DNA of 64,000 nucleotides from Streptomyces katrae (GTDB lineage Bacteria; Actinomycetota; Actinomycetes; Streptomycetales; Streptomycetaceae). Both the position numbers and the translations under genes were made by a program. The stretch is from positions 240,599 through 304,598 of the forward strand of contig NZ_JNZY01000003.1 of assembly GCF_000717655.1 (NCBI RefSeq), read 5' to 3'. This document shows, one piece after another, positions 33,805 to 42,463 of this stretch (positions are counted from its first letter, which is position 1; every line of letters begins with the position of its first letter). The notes below the pieces were generated by a model. It saw only the letters and a list, made by a program, of their open reading frames with translations, did not search any database and was not told the DNA's origin.

Positions 33805-33844
33805 GGGTGCCCAGACGACTTCCCACGAGGAGGTGTACGCCGCC

Positions 33845-34981
33845 ATGACGGTCCAAGAGCTGCCCGGTGCCGGTGCGTCCTACCGATCCACCCCGCCGCC
33901 CGCCTGGAGGCCCCGTACGGATGCCGCTCCGCTGCTCCCGGACCCCGAGCCGTACCGGGTACTGGGCACGCCGGCCGCCGAGAAGCTCGACCCCGAGCTG
34001 ATGCGGCGCTGCTACGCCGAGCTGGTGCGCGGCCGCCGCTACAACGCCCAGGCCACCGCCCTCACCCGGCAGGGCCGGCTCGCGGTGTACCCCTCCACGG
34101 TCGGCCAGGAGGCCTGCGAGATCGCGGCCGCGCTGGTCCTCGAGGAGCAGGACTGGCTCTTCCCGAGCTACCGCGACACCCTCGCGGCCGTGGCGCGCGG
34201 ACTCGACCCCGTCCAGGCGCTGACGCTGCTGCGCGGCGACTGGCACACGGGCTACGACCCGCGCGAGCACCGGATCGCCCCGCTGAGCACCCCGCTCGCC
34301 ACCCAGCTGCCGCACGCGGTCGGCCTGGCGCACGCGGCCCGGCTGCGCGGCGACGACGTGGTCGCCCTCGCCCTGGTGGGCGACGGCGGCACCAGCGAGG
34401 GCGATTTCCACGAGGCGCTGAACTTCGCGGCCGTCTGGCAGGCCCCGGTGGTCTTCCTCGTCCAGAACAACGGCTTCGCCATCTCCGTCCCGCTCGCCAA
34501 GCAGACCGCCGCCCCCACCCTGGCCCACAAGGCCGTCGGGTACGGGATGCCGGGCCGCCTCGTCGACGGCAACGACATCGCCGCCGTGCACGAGGTGCTG
34601 TCCGAGGCGGTCCGGCGGGCCCGGGCCGGCGGCGGACCGACACTGATCGAGGCGGTCACGTACCGCATCGAGGCCCACACGAACGCCGACGACGCGACCC
34701 GCTACCGCGGTGACGCCGAGGTCGAGGCCTGGAAGGCGCACGACCCGGTGGAGCTGCTGGAGCGCGAGCTGACCGCGCGCGGGCTGCTGGACGCGGCGGG
34801 CATCCAGGAGGCCAAGGACGCCGCCGAGGCGATGGCCGCGACGCTGCGCGAGCGGATGAACGCCGAGCCCGTGCTCGACCCGATGGACCTGTTCGAAAAC
34901 GTCTACGCGGAGCAGACCGGCCGGCTCCGCGAGCAGGCGGAGATGCTGCGCGCCGAGCTCGACGCGGAGGAGCAGTCGTGA
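33845..34981 (+). CDS. bkdA: Branched-chain 2-oxoacid dehydrogenase E1 alpha subunit (first copy)
   Basis: 378 aa from ATG 33845, which follows AGGAGGTG by nine bases; upstream ATG codons in frame lack such a site. Thiamine-diphosphate binding motif GDGGTSEGDFHEALNF ... QNN at about 178-207. It forms the decarboxylating E1 with the beta subunit encoded next and acts on 2-oxo acids from Leu, Ile and Val, providing branched acyl-CoA starters for fatty acids and polyketides. Translation coupled to bkdB (GTGA overlap). Confidence 0.93.
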   Translation: MTVQELPGAGASYRSTPPPAWRPRTDAAPLLPDPEPYRVLGTPAAEKLDPELMRRCYAELVRGRRYNAQATALTRQGRLAVYPSTVGQEACEIAAALVLEEQDWLFPSYRDTLAAVARGLDPVQALTLLRGDWHTGYDPREHRIAPLSTPLATQLPHAVGLAHAARLRGDDVVALALVGDGGTSEGDFHEALNFAAVWQAPVVFLVQNNGFAISVPLAKQTAAPTLAHKAVGYGMPGRLVDGNDIAAVHEVLSEAVRRARAGGGPTLIEAVTYRIEAHTNADDATRYRGDAEVEAWKAHDPVELLERELTARGLLDAAGIQEAKDAAEAMAATLRERMNAEPVLDPMDLFENVYAEQTGRLREQAEMLRAELDAEEQS

Positions 34982-35976
34982 CCACGGTGGCCGTGAAGCC
35001 GGCGACGATGGCGCAGGCCCTGGGGCGGGCCATGCGCGACGCGATGGCGGAGGACCCGACGGTCCACGTCATGGGCGAGGACGTCGGGACGCTGGGCGGG
35101 GTCTTCCGGATCACGGACGGCCTCGCGAAGGAGTTCGGCGAGGACCGCTGTACGGACACCCCGCTCGCCGAGGCCGGGATCCTGGGCGCTGCGGTGGGCA
35201 TGGCCATGTACGGGCTGCGGCCGGTCGTGGAGATGCAGTTCGACGCGTTCGCCTACCCGGCGTTCGAGCAGCTCATCTCGCACGTGGCGAAGATGCGCAA
35301 CCGCACGCGCGGCGCGATGCCGCTGCCGATCACCATCCGGGTGCCGTACGGCGGCGGGATCGGCGGGGTGGAGCACCACAGCGACTCCTCCGAGGCGTAC
35401 TACGTGGCCACCCCCGGCCTGCACGTGGTGACCCCGGCGACCGTGGAGGACGCGTACGGGCTGCTGCGCGCGTCGATCGCGAGCGACGACCCGGTGGTCT
35501 TCCTGGAGCCGAAGCGGCTGTACTGGTCGAAGGCCCAGTGGAACCCCGAGACGCCGGCGGCCGTGCCGGGGATCGGGAAGGCACTCGTCCGGCGTACGGG
35601 CACGAGCGCCACGCTGATCACGTACGGGCCCTCGCTGCCGGTGTGCCTGGAGGCGGCCGAGGCGGCGCGCGAGGAGGGCTGGGACCTGGAGGTCGTGGAC
35701 CTGCGCTCGCTCGTCCCGTTCGACGAGGACACGGTCGTGGCGTCCGTGCGCCGCACCGGGCGCGCGGTGGTGGTCCACGAGGCCAACGGCTTCGGAGGAC
35801 CGGGCGCGGAGCTCGTCGCCCGCATCCAGGAGAAGTGCTTCCACCACCTGGAGGCGCCGGTGCTGCGCGTGACGGGCTTCGACATCCCGTACCCGCCGCC
35901 GATGCTCGAGAAGCACCATCTGCCCGGTGTGGACCGGATCCTGGACACCGTGGCCCGCCTGCAGTGGGAGAACTGA
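34978..35976 (+). CDS. bkdB: Branched-chain 2-oxoacid dehydrogenase E1 beta subunit (first copy)
   Basis: 332 aa. Transketolase-like fold: MGEDVGTLGGVFRIT, QFDAFAYPAFEQ, RVPYGGGIGGVEHHS and C-terminal HEANGFGGPGAE. Completes the E1 active site with BkdA. The start overlaps the upstream stop by 4 bases and its stop overlaps the E2 ATG by one. Confidence 0.94.
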   Translation: MTTVAVKPATMAQALGRAMRDAMAEDPTVHVMGEDVGTLGGVFRITDGLAKEFGEDRCTDTPLAEAGILGAAVGMAMYGLRPVVEMQFDAFAYPAFEQLISHVAKMRNRTRGAMPLPITIRVPYGGGIGGVEHHSDSSEAYYVATPGLHVVTPATVEDAYGLLRASIASDDPVVFLEPKRLYWSKAQWNPETPAAVPGIGKALVRRTGTSATLITYGPSLPVCLEAAEAAREEGWDLEVVDLRSLVPFDEDTVVASVRRTGRAVVVHEANGFGGPGAELVARIQEKCFHHLEAPVLRVTGFDIPYPPPMLEKHHLPGVDRILDTVARLQWEN

Positions 35977-37295
35977 TGCCGCAGGTAATGGAGTTCAAGC
36001 TCCCCGATCTCGGGGAGGGACTGACCGAGGCCGAGATCGTCCGCTGGCTGGTGGCGGTGGGCGACGTCGTCGCCGTCGACCAGCCGGTGGTCGAGGTCGA
36101 GACGGCCAAGGCGATGGTGGAGGTGCCGTGCCCGTACGGCGGTGTGGTCACCGCCAGGTTCGGGGAGGAGGGCACGGAACTCCCCGTCGGAGCACCGCTG
36201 ATCACGGTGGCGGTGGGTGCGGGCGCGGACGGGGCGGTGGAGCCCGAGGACTCCGGCTCGGGCAACGTCCTGGTCGGCTACGGGACGGACCACTCGCGTA
36301 CGGCGCGTCGGAGGCGGGTGCGACCTGGCTCCGCAGCGCCGGCTGTCGCCGCTGCTTCCGCACCCGCTCCCCTCGCGCCCGCTGCCGCTCAGGCTCCTGC
36401 TCAGGCTCCTGCTCCCCTTTCGGCCGGGCCCGTCGCCGTGATCTCGCCGCTGGTGCGCAAGCTGGCGCGGGACCACGGGATCGACCTGCGCGCGCTGCAC
36501 GGATCCGGACCCGAGGGCCTGATCCTGCGTGCGGACGTCGAGGCGGCGCTCCGCGCGCCGGAGCCGGTGGCCGTTCCCGTTTCCGCCCCCGTGGCGGCCG
36601 CGGTGAGCGGTGAGCGGATTGCGCTGAAGGGCCTGCGGGGCGCGGTGGCCGAGAAGCTGTCGCGCAGCCGCCGGGAGATCCCGGACGCCACGTGCTGGGT
36701 CGACGCCGATGCGACCGAGCTGATGGCGGCGCGGGCCGCGATGAACGCCGTGGGCGGGCCGAAGATCTCGGTGCTCGCGCTGCTGGCCCGGATCTGCACG
36801 GCCGCGCTGGCGAAGTACCCGGAACTCAACTCGACCGTGGACCTCGCGGCGAACGAGATCGTGCGGCTGCCGTCCGTGCACCTGGGCTTCGCGGCGCAGA
36901 CGGAGCGCGGGCTGGTGGTCCCGGTGGTCCGGGACGCTCAGGCGCGCGGCGCCGAGTCGCTGTCGGCGGAGTTCGCCCGCCTCACCGAGGTCGCCCGGGC
37001 CGGGAAGCTGGCGCCGGCGGATCTGACGGGCGGGACGTTCACCCTGAACAACTACGGGGTGTTCGGTGTGGACGGTTCCACGCCGATCATCAACCACCCG
37101 GAGGCGGCGATGCTCGGCGTCGGCCGGATCGTGGCGAAGCCGTGGGTCCATCAGGGCGAGCTGGCGGTCCGCCAGGTCGTCCAGCTGTCGCTGACGTTCG
37201 ACCACCGGGTGTGCGATGGCGGCACGGCGGGCGGGTTCCTGCGGTACGTCGCGGACTGCGTGGAGTCGCCTGCGGTGCTGCTGCGTTCGCTGTAG
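35976..37295 (+). CDS. bkdC: Branched-chain 2-oxoacid dehydrogenase E2 (dihydrolipoyl acyltransferase, first copy)
   Basis: 439 aa. Lipoyl domain at about 1-80 with the lipoylated Lys in VETAKAMVE, an Ala/Pro linker, a peripheral subunit-binding domain at about 145-185 (ISPLVRKLARDHGIDL) and the acyltransferase domain with HRVCDGG near residue 411. It transfers the acyl group from E1 to CoA. The E3 subunit is not encoded in the window. A strong terminator follows. Confidence 0.94.
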   Translation: MPQVMEFKLPDLGEGLTEAEIVRWLVAVGDVVAVDQPVVEVETAKAMVEVPCPYGGVVTARFGEEGTELPVGAPLITVAVGAGADGAVEPEDSGSGNVLVGYGTDHSRTARRRRVRPGSAAPAVAAASAPAPLAPAAAQAPAQAPAPLSAGPVAVISPLVRKLARDHGIDLRALHGSGPEGLILRADVEAALRAPEPVAVPVSAPVAAAVSGERIALKGLRGAVAEKLSRSRREIPDATCWVDADATELMAARAAMNAVGGPKISVLALLARICTAALAKYPELNSTVDLAANEIVRLPSVHLGFAAQTERGLVVPVVRDAQARGAESLSAEFARLTEVARAGKLAPADLTGGTFTLNNYGVFGVDGSTPIINHPEAAMLGVGRIVAKPWVHQGELAVRQVVQLSLTFDHRVCDGGTAGGFLRYVADCVESPAVLLRSL

Positions 37296-37315
37296 CGGGG
37301 CCCTGCGGGGCGAGT

Positions 37316-37380
37316 CCCCTCCCCGCCCTTCTCCCGTTCCCGGGGCGGAGCCCGCTGAACGGGAGAAGGGCGGGGAGGGG
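37316..37380. terminator. Terminator of bkdABC
   Basis: Perfect 23-bp arms (37316-37338 with 37358-37380; CCCCTCCCCGCCCTTCTCCC and its complement) and a 19-base loop. It also faces the convergent oxidoreductase gene, so it probably works in both directions. Confidence 0.85.
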
Positions 37381-37403
37381 CAAACCCCGCGCGGCAAAGA
37401 CGG

Positions 37404-38381
37404 TCAGGTGGTGAGCAGGAGCTTGCCTACGTGCGTGCTCGATTCCATCGTGCGGTGGGCCTCGGTGGCATCCGCCATCGCATACGTCGCGTGCACCACC
37501 GGGCGGACCCGGCCCGCTGCCACCAGGGGCCACACGTGCTCCCGTACGGCGGCGACGATGGCCGCCTTCTCCTCCAGCGGGCGTGCCCGCAGGGAGGTGG
37601 CGGTGATCGCCGCCCGCTTCGCCAGCAGCGCGCCGAGGTTGAGCTCGGCCTTCACCCCGCCCTGGAGCCCGATCACCGCGAGCCGGCCGTTCACGGCCAG
37701 GGCGTCCAGGTTCCGCGCCAGATACTTCGCGCCCATGATGTCCAGGATGACGTCCGCGCCGGCGCCCCCCGTCGCGGCCCGCAGCTCCGCCACGAAGTCC
37801 TGCTCGCGGTAGTCGATCAGGATGTCCGCGCCGAGCTCCTTGCAGCGGGCCAGCTTCTCCGGGCCTCCGGCCGTCACCGCCACCGTCGCGCCGACCGCCT
37901 TCGCCAGCTGGATCGCCATCGTGCCGATGCCGCTGGAGCCGCCGTGCACCAGCACCGTCTCGGCAGGGCGAAGGTGCGCCACCATGAACACGTTCGACCA
38001 CACGGTGCAGACCACCTCGGGCAGCGCCGCCGCCGTCACGAGGTCCACGCCCGCCGGGACCGGCAGCAGCTGGCCGGCCGGGACGGCGACCCGCTCCGCG
38101 TACCCGCCGCCGCCGAGCAGCGCGCACACCTCGTCGCCCACCGCCCAGCCGGACACTCCCGGTCCGAGGGCGGCGATACGCCCCGAGCACTCCAGGCCGG
38201 GGTAGCGGGAGGCGCCGGGCGGGGGGTCGTAGAAGCCCTGGCGCTGGAGGATGTCGGCGCGGTTCACGGCGCTCGCCGCGACGTCGACGAGGACCTCGCC
38301 CTCGCCGGCCACCGGATCGGGTACCTCGGCCCAGACGAGGGCCTCGGGGCCGCCGGGCTGTTCGATGGTGATCGCATGCAT
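37404..38381 (-). CDS. NAD(P)H:quinone oxidoreductase, PIG3/QOR family
   Basis: 325 aa medium-chain dehydrogenase without the structural or catalytic zinc ligands. N-terminal GroES-like domain (AVNRADILQRQGFYDPPPG) and a Rossmann domain with HGGSSGIGTMAIQLA at about 145-160. It most resembles the PIG3 group of NADPH quinone reductases. Physiological substrate unknown. Gene 35 bp from the divergent-ending channel gene. Confidence 0.88.
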   Translation of the reverse strand: MHAITIEQPGGPEALVWAEVPDPVAGEGEVLVDVAASAVNRADILQRQGFYDPPPGASRYPGLECSGRIAALGPGVSGWAVGDEVCALLGGGGYAERVAVPAGQLLPVPAGVDLVTAAALPEVVCTVWSNVFMVAHLRPAETVLVHGGSSGIGTMAIQLAKAVGATVAVTAGGPEKLARCKELGADILIDYREQDFVAELRAATGGAGADVILDIMGAKYLARNLDALAVNGRLAVIGLQGGVKAELNLGALLAKRAAITATSLRARPLEEKAAIVAAVREHVWPLVAAGRVRPVVHATYAMADATEAHRTMESSTHVGKLLLTT

Positions 38382-38416
38382 GGCCCGGAGGGTACGCCAC
38401 CCCGGCGGCGCGCCGG

Positions 38417-39508
38417 CTAGTCGGCGGGTCCCATCGTCATCGGCGACGAGGCGAGCGGCGCCGCGCGCACGATGGTGATGAGACGGTCCGTCAGCTGGAG
38501 CGGGCTCGCGTGCGGGTCGTCGTACGCGAGCAGCCGGTGGCCGCGCAGCACACTCACCACCAGGTCCTCCGTCTCCCGTACGCCCTTGCCCACCTCCGCC
38601 TTCCTGACGGGCCGTTCGATCAGGTCCAGTCCGCTGCCCTGCTGGATCAGGTCCTCCATCACCGTGCCCGCGCTCGGGCTCAGCACCGAGAGCCCCAGCA
38701 GCCGGCCGGCCGCGCTCGCGCTCGTGATGACCGCGTCCGCACCCGACTGGCGCAGCAGGGGCGCGTTCTCCTCCTCGCGGACCGCCGCGACGATCTTCGC
38801 GCCGCGGTTCATCTGCCGAGCCGTCAGCGTGACCAGTACGGCGGTGTCGTCCCGCTGTGTGGCGATGACGATCTGACGGGCCTTCTGCAGCTCGGCGCGC
38901 AGCAGGACATCGGAGCGGGTGGCGTCGCCGACGACCCCGGTGAATCCCTCCGCGTTGGCCGTGTCGATCACCTTGGCGCTCGGGTCCACGATGACGACCT
39001 GCTCCTTGCGCAGGCCGGTGGCCAGCAGCGTCAGCAGCGCAGAGCGGCCCTTGGTGCCGAAGCCGACGACGACCGTGTGCTCACGCAAGTTCTTCCTCCA
39101 GCGGCTCAGTCGCCATTCTTCGCGGGTCTTCTCGGTCAGGACCTCCAGGGTGGTGCCGACCAGGATGATCAGGAAGAGCACGCGCAGGGGCGTGATCAGC
39201 AGGATGTTGGTCAGCCGCGCACTGTCGCTGTACGGGACGATGTCGCCGTAGCCGGTCGTCGACAGGGTCACCGTGGCGTAGTAGACGCAGTCGAGGAAGT
39301 CGACCTGCTCGTTGGCGTTGTCGTGGTACCCGTCGCGGTCGAGCCACACGATCAGGACCGTCAGGAACAGCACGAACAGGGCCATCAACAGGCGTCTGCC
39401 GACCTGCCGGAGCGGCTTCTCCACGACGCGCTTGGGCAGTTTGATGCGCCGCGAGACGAGTTTCTCGTCGGCGCCACGGGCCATCGCGTCCTGGCCGTGG
39501 AGTTTCAC
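38417..39508 (-). CDS. Potassium channel with TrkA-N (RCK) domain
   Basis: 363 aa from GTG 39508, which has GGGAGG nine bases upstream; an ATG at 39517 sits directly on that site and ATG 39484 is a second option. Two membrane helices flank a pore loop with the selectivity filter TTGYGD (about residues 79-84), then a cytoplasmic Rossmann-type TrkA-N domain (VVVGFGTKGRSALL, about 138-260) and a C-terminal TrkA-C-like part. It would conduct K+ under nucleotide or ion gating. The GTG start lies inside a parS. Confidence 0.87.
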   Translation of the reverse strand: MKLHGQDAMARGADEKLVSRRIKLPKRVVEKPLRQVGRRLLMALFVLFLTVLIVWLDRDGYHDNANEQVDFLDCVYYATVTLSTTGYGDIVPYSDSARLTNILLITPLRVLFLIILVGTTLEVLTEKTREEWRLSRWRKNLREHTVVVGFGTKGRSALLTLLATGLRKEQVVIVDPSAKVIDTANAEGFTGVVGDATRSDVLLRAELQKARQIVIATQRDDTAVLVTLTARQMNRGAKIVAAVREEENAPLLRQSGADAVITSASAAGRLLGLSVLSPSAGTVMEDLIQQGSGLDLIERPVRKAEVGKGVRETEDLVVSVLRGHRLLAYDDPHASPLQLTDRLITIVRAAPLASSPMTMGPAD

Positions 39509-39515
39509 GTGAAAC
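39502..39515. other. parS site across moeA stop and channel start
   Basis: GTTTCACGTGAAAC, the 14-bp ParB consensus, contains the TGA stop of moeA (39507-39505) and the GTG start of the channel gene (39508-39506). It separates the channel's GGGAGG (39518-39523) from its start codon. Together with 17887-17902 this gives two consensus parS in 22 kb. Confidence 0.9.
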
Positions 39516-40818
39516 ATCCTCCCGAGACCCACGGCAGATCCAGGATCTCGAGGTCCTGCCCGTCGTGCGCGCCGTGCGGCGGTACGACGGCCAGCCCGTC
39601 GGCGGCGGCCACGCCGCGCAGCATGGCGGGGCCGTTGTAGCGCAGCGGCACGGCGTGCTCGTCGGTCAGCAGGACGGGCACGAGCCGGGTGTCGTACGGG
39701 TGGCCGGGTACGTCGCCCTGCACCGGGACCGTGTACCGGGGGCGCTGGCGGCGGCCGGCCAAGGCGCGCAGCAGCGGTTCGGCGAGGGTCAGCAGTCCGG
39801 ATACGGCGGCGAGCGGGTTGCCGGGCAGGCCGACCAGGTGGCGCACCGCGTCCTGGCCGGAGGACCTGTCGCCGAGTCGGGCCAGCAGCATGGGGTGCCC
39901 GGGGCGTACGGCGACCCCGTCGACCAGCAGCTCGGCGCCGGCCTCCTGCAGGACGGGGTGGACGTGGTCGACGGGGCCGGAGGCGGTCCCGCCGGTGGTG
40001 AGGACCAGGTCGGCGTCGGAGCAGGTGATGGCGTCCAGCAGGGCCTTGGCGCCCTCGGGGTCGTCGCCGAGCCGCCGGGTGGCGGTGACCTCGGCGCCGA
40101 GCCGGGTGAGCCAGGGGCCGAGCATGGGGCTGAGGGCATCCCGGATCAGGCCGTCGTGCGGGCGGCCTTCGGTGAGCAGCTCGTCGCCGAGCACCAGGAT
40201 CTCGACGCGGGGCCGGGGCCGGGTGGCGAGTTCGTCGTACCCGGCGGCCGCGGCGAGGCCCAGGACCGCCGGAGTGACGAGGGAGCCGGCGGGCAGCAGG
40301 AGATCTCCGGAGCGGCACTCCTGACCCCGGGGGCGGATGTCCTGGCCGGTGAGGACGGTCCGGTCAGCGTGCAGCTGGGTGCCGGACTCGCGGGAGTGCT
40401 CGCTGCGGATCACGGCGGTGGTGTCGGCGGGGATCCGGGCGCCGGTGGCGATCCGTACCGCCTCGCCGTCGGCCAGCGGCTCGGGCCGCTCGGAGCCGGC
40501 CAGTACCCCGCCGCCGGGACGGACGGTCCAGGGGCCGGGGCCGGCGACGGCCCAGCCGTCCATGGCGGAGGTGTCGAAGGACGGCAGATCGGTGAGGGCC
40601 TCCAGGGACTGGGCCAGCACCTCCCCGAGCGCGTCGGCGAGGGGGACCCGGTGGGTGCGGGGCCGGAGGGCGGAGCCGGCGCGGGCGGCGGCCTCCCGGG
40701 CCTGCGGCCAGGCGGCGGCGCGGTGGGTGCCGGCTGCGCCGGGCCGGGGATCGCGGCTGACCAGGGCCAGGGCCTCGTCGAGGGCCTGGAGGGTGTGGTC
40801 GGCGTCGGTGGGGGTCAT
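39505..40818 (-). CDS. moeA: Molybdopterin molybdenumtransferase MoeA
   Basis: 437 aa from ATG 40818, overlapping the mobA stop by 4 bases. Domain order as in MoeA: N-terminal domain with PSFDTSAMDGWAV and IATGARIP, the central MoCF domain with LVLTTGGTASGPVDHV and LPGNPLAAVSG, and a C-terminal beta barrel. It inserts molybdate into adenylated molybdopterin. Its last codons are parS sequence. Confidence 0.93.
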   Translation of the reverse strand: MTPTDADHTLQALDEALALVSRDPRPGAAGTHRAAAWPQAREAAARAGSALRPRTHRVPLADALGEVLAQSLEALTDLPSFDTSAMDGWAVAGPGPWTVRPGGGVLAGSERPEPLADGEAVRIATGARIPADTTAVIRSEHSRESGTQLHADRTVLTGQDIRPRGQECRSGDLLLPAGSLVTPAVLGLAAAAGYDELATRPRPRVEILVLGDELLTEGRPHDGLIRDALSPMLGPWLTRLGAEVTATRRLGDDPEGAKALLDAITCSDADLVLTTGGTASGPVDHVHPVLQEAGAELLVDGVAVRPGHPMLLARLGDRSSGQDAVRHLVGLPGNPLAAVSGLLTLAEPLLRALAGRRQRPRYTVPVQGDVPGHPYDTRLVPVLLTDEHAVPLRYNGPAMLRGVAAADGLAVVPPHGAHDGQDLEILDLPWVSGGCFT

Positions 40819-41684
40819 CCTGAGCCGTTCTGTTCGGCCTCGGCCTCGGCTTCGGCGGCCCAGCGCAGGGCCAGGTCGGCCGCCTTGCGGGAGGCCTCGG
40901 CGACGGCGGTGGCGGGGTCGGTGCCGGTGGCTTCGGCCTGGGCGGCCGCGTAGCCGACGAGGAAGGTGGTCAGGGGGGCGGCGGGCCGGGCGACACCGTG
41001 CGCGGCGTCGCGGGCGAGGTCGAGCAGGGTCTTGGTGTCGACGGCGAGGTCGATGCCCAGCTCGGTCTTGACGGCGTTGATCCATTGGTCCAGCACGCTT
41101 CCATGCTCCCTGATCCTGGCGCGGGCGGCTGCGAGATCGTCCCAGGTGTCGCAGTCGAAGGAGGCGAGTGGCGCAGTGTCCGCCACCTTGGCCAGGTCCA
41201 GCTCGGCGGTGAGGGCGCGCAGGGGGAGCCCGGAGAGGCCGCCGTGCTCGGTCGCCAGGAGGGCGATCTCGCGGCGCAGGGGTTCGGCGCGGTAGGCCGC
41301 GACGAGCGGCTGGTCGCGGCCGGTGGGGTCGCGCAGAAGGGCGCCGTCGGCTCCGGCGGAATCCAGGAGCGTGCGGACCGTGGCCCGGTCGAGGAACGGG
41401 AGGTCGGCGGAGAGTACGAGGACCAGCTCGGCGGTGGTCTGGCGCAGACCGGCGTCGAGGGCGGCGACGGGGCCGGCCCCGGGCGGCTCCTCCCGGGTCC
41501 AGCGGACCGGGCGGGAGGTGGGGCGGCGGCCGCCGACGACGACGGTGGTGGTGGCGTCCGTGCAGGCGTCCAGGACGCGGTCGAGGAGGGCGCGTCCGCC
41601 TACACGGAGGGCGGGTTTGTCCGCGCCGCCGAGTCGTCTTGCGGCGCCGCCGGCCAGGACGATCGCGTCGTAGGTCATACCCAT
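40815..41684 (-). CDS. mobA: Molybdenum cofactor guanylyltransferase MobA fused to a DUF6457 domain
   Basis: 289 aa. N-terminal nucleotidyltransferase (about 1-190) with LAGGAARRLGGADKPAL and LSADLPFLD; it attaches GMP to Mo-molybdopterin. The C-terminal about 80 residues (VLDQWINAVKTELGIDL ... RPAAPLTTFLVGYAAAQ) match DUF6457, which also occurs as a separate small protein. ATG 41678 is an alternative start. Operon with moeA. Confidence 0.88.
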   Translation of the reverse strand: MGMTYDAIVLAGGAARRLGGADKPALRVGGRALLDRVLDACTDATTTVVVGGRRPTSRPVRWTREEPPGAGPVAALDAGLRQTTAELVLVLSADLPFLDRATVRTLLDSAGADGALLRDPTGRDQPLVAAYRAEPLRREIALLATEHGGLSGLPLRALTAELDLAKVADTAPLASFDCDTWDDLAAARARIREHGSVLDQWINAVKTELGIDLAVDTKTLLDLARDAAHGVARPAAPLTTFLVGYAAAQAEATGTDPATAVAEASRKAADLALRWAAEAEAEAEQNGSG

Positions 41685-41836
41685 GAGTATGCGGGGGCCA
41701 TGTCCCCTGCGGGGAGCTGCACTTCCCGGGGCACTGCCCCCGGACCCCGGCGCCTCGGACGCCGACGGGGCCCGGATGGTGCGGCGGGGCCGGGAACGAC
41801 AGTGGCGGGGCCCGCAAGCCCCGCCACCACCGTTGT
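41685..41836. repeat. GC-rich intergenic repeat-like segment
   Basis: The stretch at about 41744-41780 (GCCCCCGGACCCC ... GGACGCCGACGGGGC) closely resembles 26337-26375. It has no coding potential I can support and looks like a remnant of a dispersed non-coding element. Confidence 0.5.
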
Positions 41837-42370
41837 CTACAGGTACGGGCCCGAGCGGATGGCGCCGTGGGCGTCTTCCTCGTCCGTCGGGGCGCCCGGG
41901 GGGAGGGCGCGGCGCATCTGTTCGAGCTGGGCCCGCGCCGCCATCTGCTGCGCGAACAGGGCCGTCTGGATGCCGTGGAACAGGCCTTCCAGCCAGCCCA
42001 CCAACTGGGCCTGCGCGATGCGCAGTTCCGCCTCGGAGGGAATCGCCTCCTCCGTGAACGGGAGCGACAGGCGCTCCAGTTCCTCCACGAGCTCGGGAGC
42101 CAGACCGTCCTCCAGCTCCTTCACGGACGCTGCATGGATGTCCTTGAGACGGACCCGGCTGGCCTCGTCCAGAGGTGCGGCGCGGACCTCTTCCAGAAGT
42201 TGCTTGATCATGCTGCCGATCCGCATGACCTTGGCGGGCTGTTCGACCATCTCCGTCACCGGGACCTCGCGCGACTCGTCATCGGCGCCGCCGACCGGCA
42301 TCCCGTCCTGTCCCACGATCAGGCCGTGCGGGGGGCTGTCCTGCGACCGTTCACTCCTCGGCATCTCCAT
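41837..42370 (-). CDS. bpa: Bacterial proteasome activator Bpa
   Basis: 177 aa from ATG 42370 (GTG 42388 is an alternative). The helical core VEQPAKVMRIGSMIKQLLEEV ... IQTALFAQQMAARAQLEQMR is nearly the same as the mycobacterial protein, and the C-terminus is GPYL, close to the GQYL motif that docks in the 20S alpha ring. Bpa is an ATP-independent ring that feeds unfolded proteins to the proteasome. The proteasome genes are not in this window. Confidence 0.92.
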   Translation of the reverse strand: MEMPRSERSQDSPPHGLIVGQDGMPVGGADDESREVPVTEMVEQPAKVMRIGSMIKQLLEEVRAAPLDEASRVRLKDIHAASVKELEDGLAPELVEELERLSLPFTEEAIPSEAELRIAQAQLVGWLEGLFHGIQTALFAQQMAARAQLEQMRRALPPGAPTDEEDAHGAIRSGPYL

Positions 42371-42463
42371 GCCGTCATTCTCTCGCACACCGTCTTACTC
42401 ACACGGTGTGCCCCCGTACGGGCGTGATCCACCCTGTACGGGGGCGTGAACGCACAGTGACCG

